This document shows positions 18,508-26,812 of a stretch of 64,000 bases of DNA, piece by piece (positions within the stretch are counted from its first letter, which is position 1; the number at the start of each line of letters is the position of its first letter). Both the position numbers and the translations under genes were made by a program. Below the pieces are notes generated by a model. That model ran no database searches. It was given only the letters and a program-made list of their open reading frames with translations, and was not told the origin of the DNA. The stretch is taken from assembly GCF_020783315.1 (NCBI RefSeq), contig NZ_CP086063.1, forward strand, positions 1,972,501-2,036,500, given 5' to 3'. Source of the stretch: Ferruginibacter lapsinanis. Lineage in GTDB: Bacteria > Bacteroidota > Bacteroidia > Chitinophagales > Chitinophagaceae.

Positions 18508-20232
18508 ATGAAAACTTTTCTACCTTCAGTTATTTTACTGACTACCCTTGTGTTTTTTTCTTCACACGCTAAAGCTCAAAACACTGATCTGCCTAATCCA
18601 AATAAGAATATCAAAGTGTTACCTGCGGGTTCATTTGTGATAGCGATGGATAAAACTTATCAGGCAAATCCAGGTTATTTCAACATCAAAACATATGGTT
18701 TACTTGTAAACCTTATGAATGGTGGTATCAGACTTCGTTGGGTGATTGATTCAGGTAAAGTGCATGGTGCCGCAGATTTTTCTGTATTGGCTGAAAAAAT
18801 TACTCCTAGTTTTGTTGCAGCTGGCACAACACCTAAAGACTTTAAAGCCGGTCCATTTGTGATCACTCCTTCAGACACCGCTCTGGCTAGATTATTTATA
18901 ACGATTTATAATAATTCTATGACACCGGTAAATAAAATAAATGTTTACAGAACTACTGCTCCTGTAAATGTGAATGTACGTTATGATCTTACCGCTGTTA
19001 AACCTAAAGCTGCGGTCTTGAATGACGGTGGTAAAGGTTCAATTCAGATAGCTTACATGACTGCTGCTTCAATTCCTTCTACCAATTACAAAATTCTTGA
19101 TTCGGCCGTTAATCTATATAATGGCTGTTATACTTTTGCCTCTGAACCGCATAATGATGGTGGTGGAAGTTTTCCTATAGCACGTATAGTGGATTCTCTA
19201 AGAGATTTTGTTCAGAAGGGAGGAAATTTTCTTGCAGAATGTGCGGCTATTGAAACATATGAAAATGTTAGTCATTCACAATCCTCTCTGGGAATTGATG
19301 TATTAAATAATGCTATCAAAACGAATATAAATTATGCCAATCCTGATCTTTCCTATGCTCAATTTGATGGTATATTTACACCAGAGCAAGGCGGTTCTTG
19401 CCAATCATGGACAAGGAAGTCAGGTAGTGTGGCTTTGAATAATTTTTATCCTGTTATCAATGGTAGTACCGCTGCTACGGATTCTGTATTTGGTGCAACA
19501 GTATCAAAACATAGGTCTGGTAAAGGGGGCTTGATCTTTTATTTGGGTAACCATAGTTTCTCAGGTAATACAGATGATGATATTAATGGTATAAGATTGT
19601 ATATGAATGCGTTCCTTACTCCTGCCGCTTATGGTAATTGCCCTTTGTATCAATGTGACGGAAATGGACAGTGTGGACCTTTACCGGTTACACTAAAATC
19701 ATTCAAAGCTAAAAAATTGAATTTGCAACAAGTGCAATTGAATTGGTCAACAAGCACAGAATTGAATGCGAAAGAGTTCATCATTGAAAGATCTTTTGAC
19801 GGAATTAGTTTTGTGGGTATTGGCAGAGTAAATGCACAAGGATACAGCAGCACAGAAGTTGCGTATGCATTTCAGGATCAGTCTCCGAAAAACGGATACA
19901 ACTACTATCGTCTAACAGAGATCAGTAATGACTCTAAAGTTAGCTACTCTGAGATCGTTTCTGTTTATTTCAGCGGTAAAAATTTAGGCTTAGAAGTTTA
20001 TCCTGCACCGGCTCGTGAGTCAATCACAGTTGATATGAACAGTTTCTCTGCAACTAACAACCTGATCAGTATATTTGACTTAACAGGAAAAGCAATGATC
20101 AACAAATTAAAAGTAAATAGCAATTCAGTTAAAATAGATGTAAGAGCTTTCCCTGCCGGAACTTATATTCTAAAAGCTGTTGATGCCAACGGAACTATGC
20201 TGCAAAGCAAATTCTCTGTAATCAAACATTAA
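18508..20232 (+). CDS. Secreted protein with type IX secretion C-terminal sorting domain
   Basis: 574 residues with a clear signal peptide (cleavage near AKAQN). Residues 25-370 form an unrecognised domain containing GNFLAECAAIETYEN and GGLIFYLGNHSF, patterns that recall a glutamine-amidotransferase-like (ThuA/GATase) fold, uncertain. A cysteine-rich stretch (CPLYQCDGNGQCGPLPVTLKSF) leads to the common LNWSTSTELNAKEFIIERS linker domain. The last ~75 residues (EVYPAPARESITVDM...FDLTGKAM) match the T9SS type A sorting domain. The product should cross the outer membrane and be surface-attached or released. Confidence 0.88.
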   Translation: MKTFLPSVILLTTLVFFSSHAKAQNTDLPNPNKNIKVLPAGSFVIAMDKTYQANPGYFNIKTYGLLVNLMNGGIRLRWVIDSGKVHGAADFSVLAEKITPSFVAAGTTPKDFKAGPFVITPSDTALARLFITIYNNSMTPVNKINVYRTTAPVNVNVRYDLTAVKPKAAVLNDGGKGSIQIAYMTAASIPSTNYKILDSAVNLYNGCYTFASEPHNDGGGSFPIARIVDSLRDFVQKGGNFLAECAAIETYENVSHSQSSLGIDVLNNAIKTNINYANPDLSYAQFDGIFTPEQGGSCQSWTRKSGSVALNNFYPVINGSTAATDSVFGATVSKHRSGKGGLIFYLGNHSFSGNTDDDINGIRLYMNAFLTPAAYGNCPLYQCDGNGQCGPLPVTLKSFKAKKLNLQQVQLNWSTSTELNAKEFIIERSFDGISFVGIGRVNAQGYSSTEVAYAFQDQSPKNGYNYYRLTEISNDSKVSYSEIVSVYFSGKNLGLEVYPAPARESITVDMNSFSATNNLISIFDLTGKAMINKLKVNSNSVKIDVRAFPAGTYILKAVDANGTMLQSKFSVIKH

Positions 20233-20253
20233 TAATCACACACTCTACTTTAT

Positions 20254-20287
20254 AAAGATGCTGCATGTAAAAATGCAGCATCTTTTT
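20254..20287. terminator. Bidirectional terminator after the T9SS protein
   Basis: AGATGCTGCAT/ATGCAGCATCT, an 11-bp perfect stem with a 6-nt loop, flanked by A/T. The T run is on the right. Lies between two convergent genes. Confidence 0.85.
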
Positions 20288-20292
20288 TATGA

Positions 20293-21153
20293 CTATTTAC
20301 CAAATGCCCATTGTATGAAATCGGGGAAAGCATTACTCCATTCTCTATGCCCCTGTTTTCGGGTAATCGCTTTTGTATAAATAATGTCAGACGGGGCACA
20401 AACGTTTTTAGTTTTGATCAATGCTATTAGATCTTCGGTATGATTGATAGTGATACTATCCTGATACCGGCTGCCATTTTCATTCGTATCATCTCCATAA
20501 AACCAATATTTTAAGTGAGGCTTTTTTCGGGAAGAGCTTATTTTATTAAAAATAATTCTGTCCGAATTATCCGAGTAGTCAGGGCTCTCTGTTGATTTAC
20601 TACTGAAGCCAAATGTGCCTGAAAAAACACCCACTTTATCGATTTTATCTGCATGATCCCAGGCTATATCAAATGCTGATAAGCCACCTAAGTCACAACC
20701 TGCAATTACCACCGATTTGAATTTTCGTACACCTGATTTCTTTTTTATAAAACTGTACAATTCATTGTCAATAAAGTCAGCATATTTATCAGCTTTGTTC
20801 CCTTTGTTTTGATAACCGGCATAACCTGCTACGCCATATTCCTGTGATTTGTCAAGAGTGTGTATAGCAACAATTATGAGGGGAGAAATTAATTTTTTCC
20901 TGAAAAGGCTATCAACAATTTCTGTCACTCGTAGCTTTTTAATATCCTGGCCATCATTCAATAACAATAAGTTCAGCTCTTTTTTATCTTCCGGTATTGG
21001 GGTGCTGATGATCGTAAGCTTGATATGCTCCTGTAAATGTCTGCTATAGATCTCGTCGTTTTGTTCTTTGGTCTTCTTCTTACAAGCACTCATTAAAAAT
21101 GAGGAAAGTATAAGCAGCAACAATATTTTATACATATTTTTCATACGATTCAT
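20293..21153 (-). CDS. Esterase-like (PF00756-type) lipoprotein with altered nucleophile motif
   Basis: The Met at 21153, 21144 or 21135 is preferred over the long frame to 21222, since each leads straight into the signal peptide and lipobox (SFLMSAC). The mature protein follows the putative-esterase alpha/beta-hydrolase pattern: LLLLNDGQDIKKL, a VIAGCDLGGLSAFDIAWDHADK elbow and GHREWSNAFPDFIQW with the His. The elbow should read G-x-S-x-G-G, but here the nucleophile position is Asp (GCDLGG), read directly from codon GAC. It may be a non-hydrolytic homologue or use a different chemistry. Located in the envelope; substrate unknown. Confidence 0.78.
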   Translation of the reverse strand: MNRMKNMYKILLLLILSSFLMSACKKKTKEQNDEIYSRHLQEHIKLTIISTPIPEDKKELNLLLLNDGQDIKKLRVTEIVDSLFRKKLISPLIIVAIHTLDKSQEYGVAGYAGYQNKGNKADKYADFIDNELYSFIKKKSGVRKFKSVVIAGCDLGGLSAFDIAWDHADKIDKVGVFSGTFGFSSKSTESPDYSDNSDRIIFNKISSSRKKPHLKYWFYGDDTNENGSRYQDSITINHTEDLIALIKTKNVCAPSDIIYTKAITRKQGHREWSNAFPDFIQWAFGK

Positions 21154-21273
21154 TTGTTTAACGAATGTATAATATTTAGCTGGAATGGTATATGTATGTC
21201 GATTGACGGGAATTAATTTCATCGATAATTGTATATTATTTGGTGGCGAGTCTGTAAACCCTTACCTTTGCAC

Positions 21274-21345
<72 letters not shown>

Positions 21346-21355
21346 CTAAAAAATG

Positions 21356-21377
21356 AAGGCTCGAAAGAGCCTTTTTT
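21356..21377 (+). terminator. Terminator after tRNA-fMet
   Basis: AAGGCTC GAAA GAGCCTT followed by six T residues; a GNRA tetraloop hairpin directly downstream of the tRNA. Confidence 0.85.
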
Positions 21378-21473
21378 ATTCTTAGCAAGTTGCCGATCAA
21401 CGCTAAAGAATTTGATTACCTCCTCTCAATTCTTATAGCCAGATACGTGTGCCTTGCAGTTAAACGGTTATAA

Positions 21474-22340
21474 ATGAAATCAGGATTTGTAAATATTTTT
21501 GGTAAACCTAATGCAGGTAAAAGCACCCTTTTAAATGCTTTAATGGGGGAGAAGATGGCCATTGTGTCGCATAAAGTGCAAACTACCCGTCATCGTATAA
21601 AGGCTATTTTAACATCAGATGAATATCAAATAATTTTTTCAGACACTCCGGGTATCATTGAGCCGAAATACAAACTGCATGAAAAAATGATGCAGGCTGT
21701 AAAAGGTAGTCTGGAGGATGCGGATGTTGCACTGTTGATCACAGATGCAAGAGAGAATCCCGAAGAAAGTCATGCAATTTTTTCTGCGTTGAAATTAAAA
21801 ATGCCGGCATTGGTTATTTTAAATAAAACTGATAAGGTTAGTGAAGAAGATATAGCCAAAGCCACAGCGTTTTTTTTACAACAAACTTATTGTAAGCAGG
21901 TAATAGCCATTTCAGCACTTAAAAAGAAAGGCATAGAAGAACTATTGACAAGCATTGTAGCTTTATTGCCTGAAGGAGCGCCGTTCTACGAAGGAGATGA
22001 TATTAGTGATCTGCCTACAAAATTTTTTGTAAGTGAATTGATACGTGAGAAAATATTTTTATTGTACGGAGAAGAGATCCCTTACCATGCAACTGTATTG
22101 ATACAAGAGTTTAAAGAAAAAACTACCCTGATAAAAATACAGGCAGATATAATTGTACAAAGAGATACACAGAAAGGTATTATTTTAGGAGAAGGAGGGA
22201 AAATGATCAAGCAATTAGGAACATTGGCGAGGAAGGATATAGAAGAGTTTTTAAATAGCAAGGTATTTCTGGAATTGTTTGTTAAAGTGCGTCCTAAATG
22301 GCGTGACAATGAAATGCAGTTGAAAGAATACGGATATTGA
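21474..22340 (+). CDS. era: GTPase Era
   Basis: 288 residues. G1 GKPNAGKSTLLN, the switch region with TTRHRIK, G3 DTPGI, G4 NKTD and a C-terminal KH domain with the GEGGKMIKQLG loop. Era binds the 3' end of 16S rRNA and assists 30S assembly. It is followed 111 bp later by der, another ribosome-assembly GTPase, the two separated by a heptad-repeat intergenic sequence. Confidence 0.97.
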   Translation: MKSGFVNIFGKPNAGKSTLLNALMGEKMAIVSHKVQTTRHRIKAILTSDEYQIIFSDTPGIIEPKYKLHEKMMQAVKGSLEDADVALLITDARENPEESHAIFSALKLKMPALVILNKTDKVSEEDIAKATAFFLQQTYCKQVIAISALKKKGIEELLTSIVALLPEGAPFYEGDDISDLPTKFFVSELIREKIFLLYGEEIPYHATVLIQEFKEKTTLIKIQADIIVQRDTQKGIILGEGGKMIKQLGTLARKDIEEFLNSKVFLELFVKVRPKWRDNEMQLKEYGY

Positions 22341-22354
22341 AATTGAGTTTTAAA

Positions 22355-22450
22355 TAAATATTTACGTTTTACGAATTTAGATCTGCGAATGAAATACCAG
22401 CATTCGATTTTAAAAAATTCGTAAATCGAAATTCACAAATCGTAATTTAT
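22355..22450. repeat. Heptad-periodic inverted intergenic repeat upstream of der
   Basis: Right half 22416-22450 reads as five 7-mers: AATTCGT, AAATCGA, AATTCAC, AAATCGT, AATTTAT, ending one base before the der ATG. The left half (about 22362-22397) has the complementary style: TTTACGT, TTTACGA, ATTTAGA, TCTGCGA. The halves can pair imperfectly into a long AT-rich hairpin. Similar sequences occur at four other places in this window. Confidence 0.7.
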
Positions 22451-22451
22451 T

Positions 22452-23756
22452 ATGGGTTTTACAGTAGCAATAGTAGGCAGACCAAATGTTGGCAAAAGTA
22501 CATTCTTCAACAGAATGTTGGAAGAGCGTAAAGCCATTGTAGATGATATCAGTGGTGTAACAAGAGATCGTCAGTATGGCGTAGCAGAGTGGGCGGGTAA
22601 ATCTTTCAATGTGATTGATACAGGCGGTTTTGTTCCTAAGAGCGAAGATATTTTTGAAAGAGAGATCCGTAAGCAGGTTGTAATTGCATTAGAAGAAGCA
22701 GATGCGATCATTTTTATGGTAGATGTTGCTACAGGTATTACCGATCTGGATGATTCGATGGCACAAATGCTGCGTAAGACTAACAAACCTGTTTTCTTAG
22801 TCGTTAATAAAGTGGATAACCACGACAGGCTTTTAGAAGCATCTGAATTTTATAGTTTAGGTTTTGATAAGATCCATTTCCTGTCTTCGATCAGCGGAAC
22901 CGGTACAGGAGATCTGTTAGATGATGTAACAGCCTTGATCGTAGAGCCAGAAATCATTGAAGAAAAACAATTGCCAAAATTTGCGATCATAGGTCAGCCC
23001 AACGTAGGGAAATCATCCTTACTAAATGCCCTTACTGGACAGGAGAGAACGATCGTAAGTAGCATTGCCGGTACAACTAGAGATACAATTCACACACATT
23101 ATAATCTTTTCAACAAAGAATTCATTCTGATTGATACCGCTGGTATCAGACGTAAAGCAAAAGTAAATGAGGATCTTGAATTTTACTCTGTTATCCGTGC
23201 AATTAAGGCTGTTGATGAGGCAGATGTTTGTTTGTTGTTATTAGATGCGGAAAAAGGGATTGCAGCCCAGGATCTGAGCATTTTTGCCATGGCGGTTAAA
23301 AAAGGAAAGGGGATTGTTGTGTTGGTGAACAAATGGGATGTAATGCCAAAAGAAACGAATACAGCTCGTGATTATGAAATAGAGTTAAAGAAACGATTTG
23401 CTCCGTTTAGCGATCTTCCTATATTGTTTATTTCTGCCACCGAAAAGATAAGGATCATGAAGGCAATGGAAATGGCGTTGGAAGTATATGACAACAGGCA
23501 ACAAAAAATAGCTACCTCTAAATTAAATGATGTTATGCTAAAGGCGGTGGAAGCATATCATGCGCCGGTAGTAAGAGGACATCAGGTAAAAATAAAATAT
23601 GTAACACAATTGCCTGTAGTAGTTCCTTCTTTTGCTTTTTTCTGTAATTATCCGGATGATATAAAAACGCCGTACAAAAATTATTTAGAAAATAAACTGA
23701 GAGAAAATTTCAAGTTAACGGGGGTTCCAATCAGGATTTTCCTTAGAAAGAAGTAA
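22452..23756 (+). CDS. der: GTPase Der (EngA)
   Basis: 434 residues with two tandem GTPase domains: G1 GRPNVGKSTFF and DTGGF in the first, GQPNVGKSSLL and DTAGI in the second, with NKVD and NKWD as the G4 motifs. A C-terminal KH-like domain has VKIKYVTQ. Der is essential for 50S subunit assembly. Start codon at 22452 directly abuts the repeat. Confidence 0.97.
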   Translation: MGFTVAIVGRPNVGKSTFFNRMLEERKAIVDDISGVTRDRQYGVAEWAGKSFNVIDTGGFVPKSEDIFEREIRKQVVIALEEADAIIFMVDVATGITDLDDSMAQMLRKTNKPVFLVVNKVDNHDRLLEASEFYSLGFDKIHFLSSISGTGTGDLLDDVTALIVEPEIIEEKQLPKFAIIGQPNVGKSSLLNALTGQERTIVSSIAGTTRDTIHTHYNLFNKEFILIDTAGIRRKAKVNEDLEFYSVIRAIKAVDEADVCLLLLDAEKGIAAQDLSIFAMAVKKGKGIVVLVNKWDVMPKETNTARDYEIELKKRFAPFSDLPILFISATEKIRIMKAMEMALEVYDNRQQKIATSKLNDVMLKAVEAYHAPVVRGHQVKIKYVTQLPVVVPSFAFFCNYPDDIKTPYKNYLENKLRENFKLTGVPIRIFLRKK

Positions 23757-23824
23757 AATCACTGCAGATTTTGCCTGTTTTATCCCCAAAATATGATAAT
23801 GTTAATAAAATAGTTGCTAAATAC

Positions 23825-23854
23825 TTGTATAATTAAAAAAAGTGATTAGTTTTG
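23825..23854 (+). promoter_or_regulatory. Promoter of the Ala-rich lipoprotein gene
   Basis: TTG at 23825-23827, 19 bp, then TAGTTTTG at 23847-23854. A near-consensus Bacteroidota promoter. Predicted start near 23861 leaves a leader of about 28 nt to the ATG at 23889. Confidence 0.65.
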
Positions 23855-23888
23855 CACCGAATTTTTAAAAACTCAAAAAAAACAAAAA

Positions 23889-24152
23889 ATGAAAAAATTA
23901 TTTGCTATTCTTGCTGTTGCTGGTCTTATGACTGCTTGTAACAACGCTGAAACAACTGTTGACGCTGCTGCTGATTCAGCTAAAAATGCTGCTGCTGCTG
24001 CTGATTCTTTAGCTAAAGCTGCTGCTGCTACTGCTGATACTGCTAAAGCTGCTATCGATACTGCTGCTAGCAAAATGAGCGCTGTTGCTGATACTGCTAA
24101 AGCTGCTGTTGATAAAATGGCTGCAACTGCAAAAGAAGCTGCAAAACACTAG
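23889..24152 (+). CDS. Small Ala-rich helical lipoprotein
   Basis: 87 residues. Signal peptide with lipobox GLMTAC (Cys about residue 17), then about 70 residues composed almost entirely of Ala, Asp, Thr, Lys and Ser, with near-repeats such as ADTAKAA and AADSLAKAA. It should form one continuous amphipathic helix, reminiscent of Lpp-like or LEA-like proteins, anchored in the outer membrane or periplasmic face. It has its own promoter and a strong terminator, so it is probably an abundant single-gene product. Function unknown. Confidence 0.88.
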   Translation: MKKLFAILAVAGLMTACNNAETTVDAAADSAKNAAAAADSLAKAAAATADTAKAAIDTAASKMSAVADTAKAAVDKMAATAKEAAKH

Positions 24153-24179
24153 TTTTTTATAAACGATTTCTTGCTAGAG

Positions 24180-24207
24180 TCCCCTCGATTTATCGGGGGG
24201 ATTTTTT
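24180..24207 (+). terminator. Terminator after the Ala-rich lipoprotein
   Basis: CCCCTCGA TTTA TCGGGGGG hairpin (one G-T pair) followed by ATTTTTT. The GC-rich stem is conspicuous in this AT-rich DNA. Confidence 0.9.
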
Positions 24208-24219
24208 ATTGAAGGGCTA

Positions 24220-24579
24220 TCAATGCAGATAATTTCTTATTACAATAAAACAGATTATCAATAAAAATAATATCAAAAGAATGGCCAGGTAAGTATAGGG
24301 TTGTTCTTTCCACCGACGTTTATCTTTCTGACGCTTAGATTTGGCTATATGTTTTTGCAGATCACGGTTTAATTGATCAACATAGAGGTTGAGATTCTTC
24401 TTGCCTTCCAGTTTTTGTAATCCTTCTACCGCATCATTTATAAAAGCATCATCAGCCATATTTTTTTCAATAGCATGGCTTTCTGATTTTGATAACTGAT
24501 TGCTCAGATAATCCATTAATTGCTGGTTATCAATATCTTTATTACTGTTGGATAATATGTCAATTAATTCATTGCTCAT
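24220..24579 (-). CDS. Putative anti-sigma factor, C-terminal membrane anchor
   Basis: 119 residues: a soluble N-terminal part (QQLMDYLSNQLSKSESHAIE, recalling the short zinc-finger-less anti-sigma N-domain), a basic stretch, and a single TM segment near the C-terminus (about 95-115). It overlaps the 3' end of the ECF sigma gene by 11 bp. This is the usual arrangement for a sigma factor and its membrane-bound inhibitor. No HxxxCxxC zinc motif, so the assignment depends mainly on position and topology. Confidence 0.65.
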   Translation of the reverse strand: MSNELIDILSNSNKDIDNQQLMDYLSNQLSKSESHAIEKNMADDAFINDAVEGLQKLEGKKNLNLYVDQLNRDLQKHIAKSKRQKDKRRWKEQPYTYLAILLILFLLIICFIVIRNYLH

Positions 24580-25141
24580 TTTGGTGTTGCTGCAATAGCA
24601 GAATTCTTAAATTTCGTTTTCCGTTTTGTATATAACTTTTAACTTGTAAGAGGCTATAGTTCGTAATATCTGTTATTTCCTGATAACTTTTTTTCTGCAG
24701 ATAAAACAAAGTTATGCATTGCTGTTGTTCGGTACTCAGTTGTTGTAAAGCAACCTCCATAGCATTTAACGTATTGTCTTTTTCAATTAAGGTAAGTTTT
24801 AATTCAGGTTCCTCTGTTAAAGTGATGGTATCATCGTTGATTGCTATATCGTATTTCCCTTTGCTCCTTAATTGCATCAGGCAATGATTTTTTGCAATTG
24901 TATATAACCAGCTCTTAAAATAATCTACTTTATACTTATGTAATTCAGTTATAGCTTTTAAAAAGACCTGTTGAACGGCGTCCTTTGCTTCATCCTCATT
25001 TTTCAAATATTTCATACATACACCCAATAACAACAATGTGTAGCGTTGTAATAAAATACCCAACCACTGATTATTTTTATCTGAATAAAAATTTTCCAGC
25101 AGTTGGTTATCTTCTATATGCCTGTATTTGTCGTTACTCAA
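24569..25141 (-). CDS. ECF RNA polymerase sigma factor
   Basis: 190 residues with region 2 (LKNEDEAKDAVQQVFLKAITEL, then SWLYTIAKNHCLMQLR) and region 4 (LSTEQQQCITLFYLQKKSYQEITDITNYSLLQVKSYIQNGKRNL), the layout of Bacteroidota ECF sigma-70 factors. It directs RNA polymerase to an unknown regulon in response to release from its presumed anti-sigma partner, encoded immediately downstream with translational overlap. No SusC/SusD pair or polysaccharide locus is attached. Confidence 0.93.
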   Translation of the reverse strand: MSNDKYRHIEDNQLLENFYSDKNNQWLGILLQRYTLLLLGVCMKYLKNEDEAKDAVQQVFLKAITELHKYKVDYFKSWLYTIAKNHCLMQLRSKGKYDIAINDDTITLTEEPELKLTLIEKDNTLNAMEVALQQLSTEQQQCITLFYLQKKSYQEITDITNYSLLQVKSYIQNGKRNLRILLLQQHQNEQ

Positions 25142-25214
25142 AGCAATGTACTGTATATATTATCTTAGATGTAGTATCGACCCGAATTCCATAAACCTAT
25201 CAGGCTTAAGGCAA

Positions 25215-25658
25215 TTATTTTTCAATGATACCGGTATTAGTTGAGGCAATTTTTTTGTCTACTTTCGGTTTGTCAAGAAAAAGCATCTTTATGGCGATGA
25301 GTATCATCAATACGGCGAATATTTTTTTTACCGTTGTTTGTGGTAGGTTTAATGAAACCTTGCTACCGTAATAACTTCCAATCAAAAACCCTACAGCTAA
25401 TATGGCCACTACTTTAACATCGACATTGCCTTGTTTATAGTATTGTAAAACGCCCAGTATACCTACCGGTAAAAGGATCAACCCCAGTGATGTGCCTTGC
25501 GCCGTATGTTGAGAAAATCCTAGAAAATACACCAATGCCGGAACGATTATCAATCCACCACCTATACCAACTAATCCGCTTAGCATGCCTGCAGCAATAC
25601 CGATCAGTATCACTATCAGAATTGTTTGCATATCCATATTAGCTTTTTTTACAGACAT
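25215..25658 (-). CDS. TauE/SafE (TSUP) family membrane permease, short form
   Basis: 147 residues, four to five TM helices, with GMLSGLVGIGGGLIIVPAL typical of the first TSUP repeat. Full TSUP proteins have two such halves, so this is a half-size member that probably dimerises. Family members export sulfite, sulfoacetate or related anions. The gene starts at the base after the ppa stop codon, so they are co-transcribed; the better start may be the Met at 25637. Substrate unknown. Confidence 0.82.
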   Translation of the reverse strand: MSVKKANMDMQTILIVILIGIAAGMLSGLVGIGGGLIIVPALVYFLGFSQHTAQGTSLGLILLPVGILGVLQYYKQGNVDVKVVAILAVGFLIGSYYGSKVSLNLPQTTVKKIFAVLMILIAIKMLFLDKPKVDKKIASTNTGIIEK

Positions 25659-26201
25659 TTATTTTGCAGGAAATTTTACTTTGTAATATTCTATCGCATC
25701 ATTAATGATACTATATGCTGCTTCTTTATCCTGGAAGTCGTCTATTTCTACAACTTTATTTTCCAGTACTTTATACTGCTCAAAATAATTTTTTAATACT
25801 GCAATGAAATGTTTTGGTAATTCATTGATATTGGTAATATGATTTACTGTGGGGTCTTTTGTGGCCACAGCAATGATCTTGTCATCTTTTTCGCCATTAT
25901 CGATCATCTGCATATTACCAATAACAGTAGCTTCTACAAGACATAAAGGCTGGATACTCTCACTACACATTACCAATATATCCAAGGGGTCATTATCATG
26001 TCCTAATGTTTGCGGAATAAAACCATAATTTACTGGATAGTGAAACGAAGAATAAACAACCCTGTCAAGTTTTAATAACCCTGTGGTTTTATCAATTTCA
26101 TATTTAGCTCTTGAACCTTGAGGGATCTCTATCAAGCCATTTACTACTTCAGGTGCCTTTTTGCCATAATGTGCCCCGTGCCATGGATGTAATACGTACA
26201 T
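25659..26201 (-). CDS. ppa: Inorganic pyrophosphatase (family I)
   Basis: 180 residues. Contains the family I signature DNDPLDILV and upstream NYGFIPQT, with further acidic residues around GEKDDKIIAV, which bind Mg2+ and pyrophosphate. Hydrolyses PPi to phosphate, pulling biosynthetic reactions forward. A TATATTTG -7 box (minus strand, 26247-26254) lies about 46 bp upstream. Followed directly by the TSUP permease gene. Confidence 0.95.
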   Translation of the reverse strand: MYVLHPWHGAHYGKKAPEVVNGLIEIPQGSRAKYEIDKTTGLLKLDRVVYSSFHYPVNYGFIPQTLGHDNDPLDILVMCSESIQPLCLVEATVIGNMQMIDNGEKDDKIIAVATKDPTVNHITNINELPKHFIAVLKNYFEQYKVLENKVVEIDDFQDKEAAYSIINDAIEYYKVKFPAK

Positions 26202-26246
26202 GTAATCTATTTTTATTGTTAATTAGTTTGTTGTCAGGTCAGGCTG

Positions 26247-26254
26247 CAAATATA
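26247..26254 (-). promoter_or_regulatory. -7 promoter element of ppa
   Basis: Minus strand TATATTTG (TAnnTTTG). Start expected near 26240, leader about 39 nt. No clear -33 element. Confidence 0.4.
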
Positions 26255-26324
26255 CCCATAAGAACAGTATTGAGGATATAGTTAATTATGAATGGAACTC
26301 TGCCAATACAACTGGTTTCAATGC

Positions 26325-26732
26325 TTATAAATTTCCTGAAAAGGTGTATTTCAGGTCAACCAGCCATTGGCCATTCACCTTTACCATTTTTAATTTATTA
26401 TTCTTTTCTTTTTTATATGAAGTTGAATAATTAATAATAGTTATAGAATCTGCAACTACATTAGTGATCTCTTTAATAATGATATCAGCATTTTTATAGT
26501 TCTCCAGTTCTTCTTTACCGATAGATTCGTACTGTTTTTCAAAAAGATCAAAGTATTGTTTATTTGTTTCATCTTTCAATACCAGAGTGTTGGCTTCTTT
26601 TAAATCGTTTACCAATACATCCTTTATAAATGTTCTTGCAACATCCATATCTGTGTTGGGAATCGTTTTTTTATTGTTGCAGGAATATAAAAGCAACAAA
26701 CAAAAAAGTGCAGAAAATAGTCTGTTCATCAT
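26325..26732 (-). CDS. Lipoprotein, DUF4878-like
   Basis: 135 residues with a lipobox (LLLYSC) near residue 18. The mature part (DVARTFIKDVLVNDLKEANTLV ... VVADSITIINYSTSYKKEKNNKLKMVKVNGQWLVDLKYTF) has the helix-then-sheet pattern of DUF4878/NTF2-like lipoproteins. It resembles the next gene downstream on the map (26813-27373), so the two may be distant paralogues. Function unknown. Confidence 0.7.
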   Translation of the reverse strand: MMNRLFSALFCLLLLYSCNNKKTIPNTDMDVARTFIKDVLVNDLKEANTLVLKDETNKQYFDLFEKQYESIGKEELENYKNADIIIKEITNVVADSITIINYSTSYKKEKNNKLKMVKVNGQWLVDLKYTFSGNL

Positions 26733-26765
26733 GCGATAAAGTTAACATCTTTACATTAAAATAAA

Positions 26766-26794
26766 AAAGCATCCCGTTTTTGGCGGGATGCTTT
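26766..26794 (-). terminator. Terminator of the DUF4878 lipoprotein gene
   Basis: AAAGCATCCCG/CGGGATGCTTT, 11-bp stem with a 7-nt loop. On the minus strand it continues into TTTTTT. Starts 18 bp beyond the stop codon at 26813. Confidence 0.88.
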
Positions 26795-26812
26795 CTATAT
26801 TTTATTGAATAT

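Noticed and set aside
22355..22450. CRISPR array
   Set aside because: Period is 7 bp with no conserved 23-47-bp repeats and no unique spacers; no cas genes in the window.
23873..24073. Minus-strand frame opposite the Ala-rich lipoprotein
   Set aside because: It is the antisense of GCT/GCA-rich codons and is itself an Ala-rich artefact.
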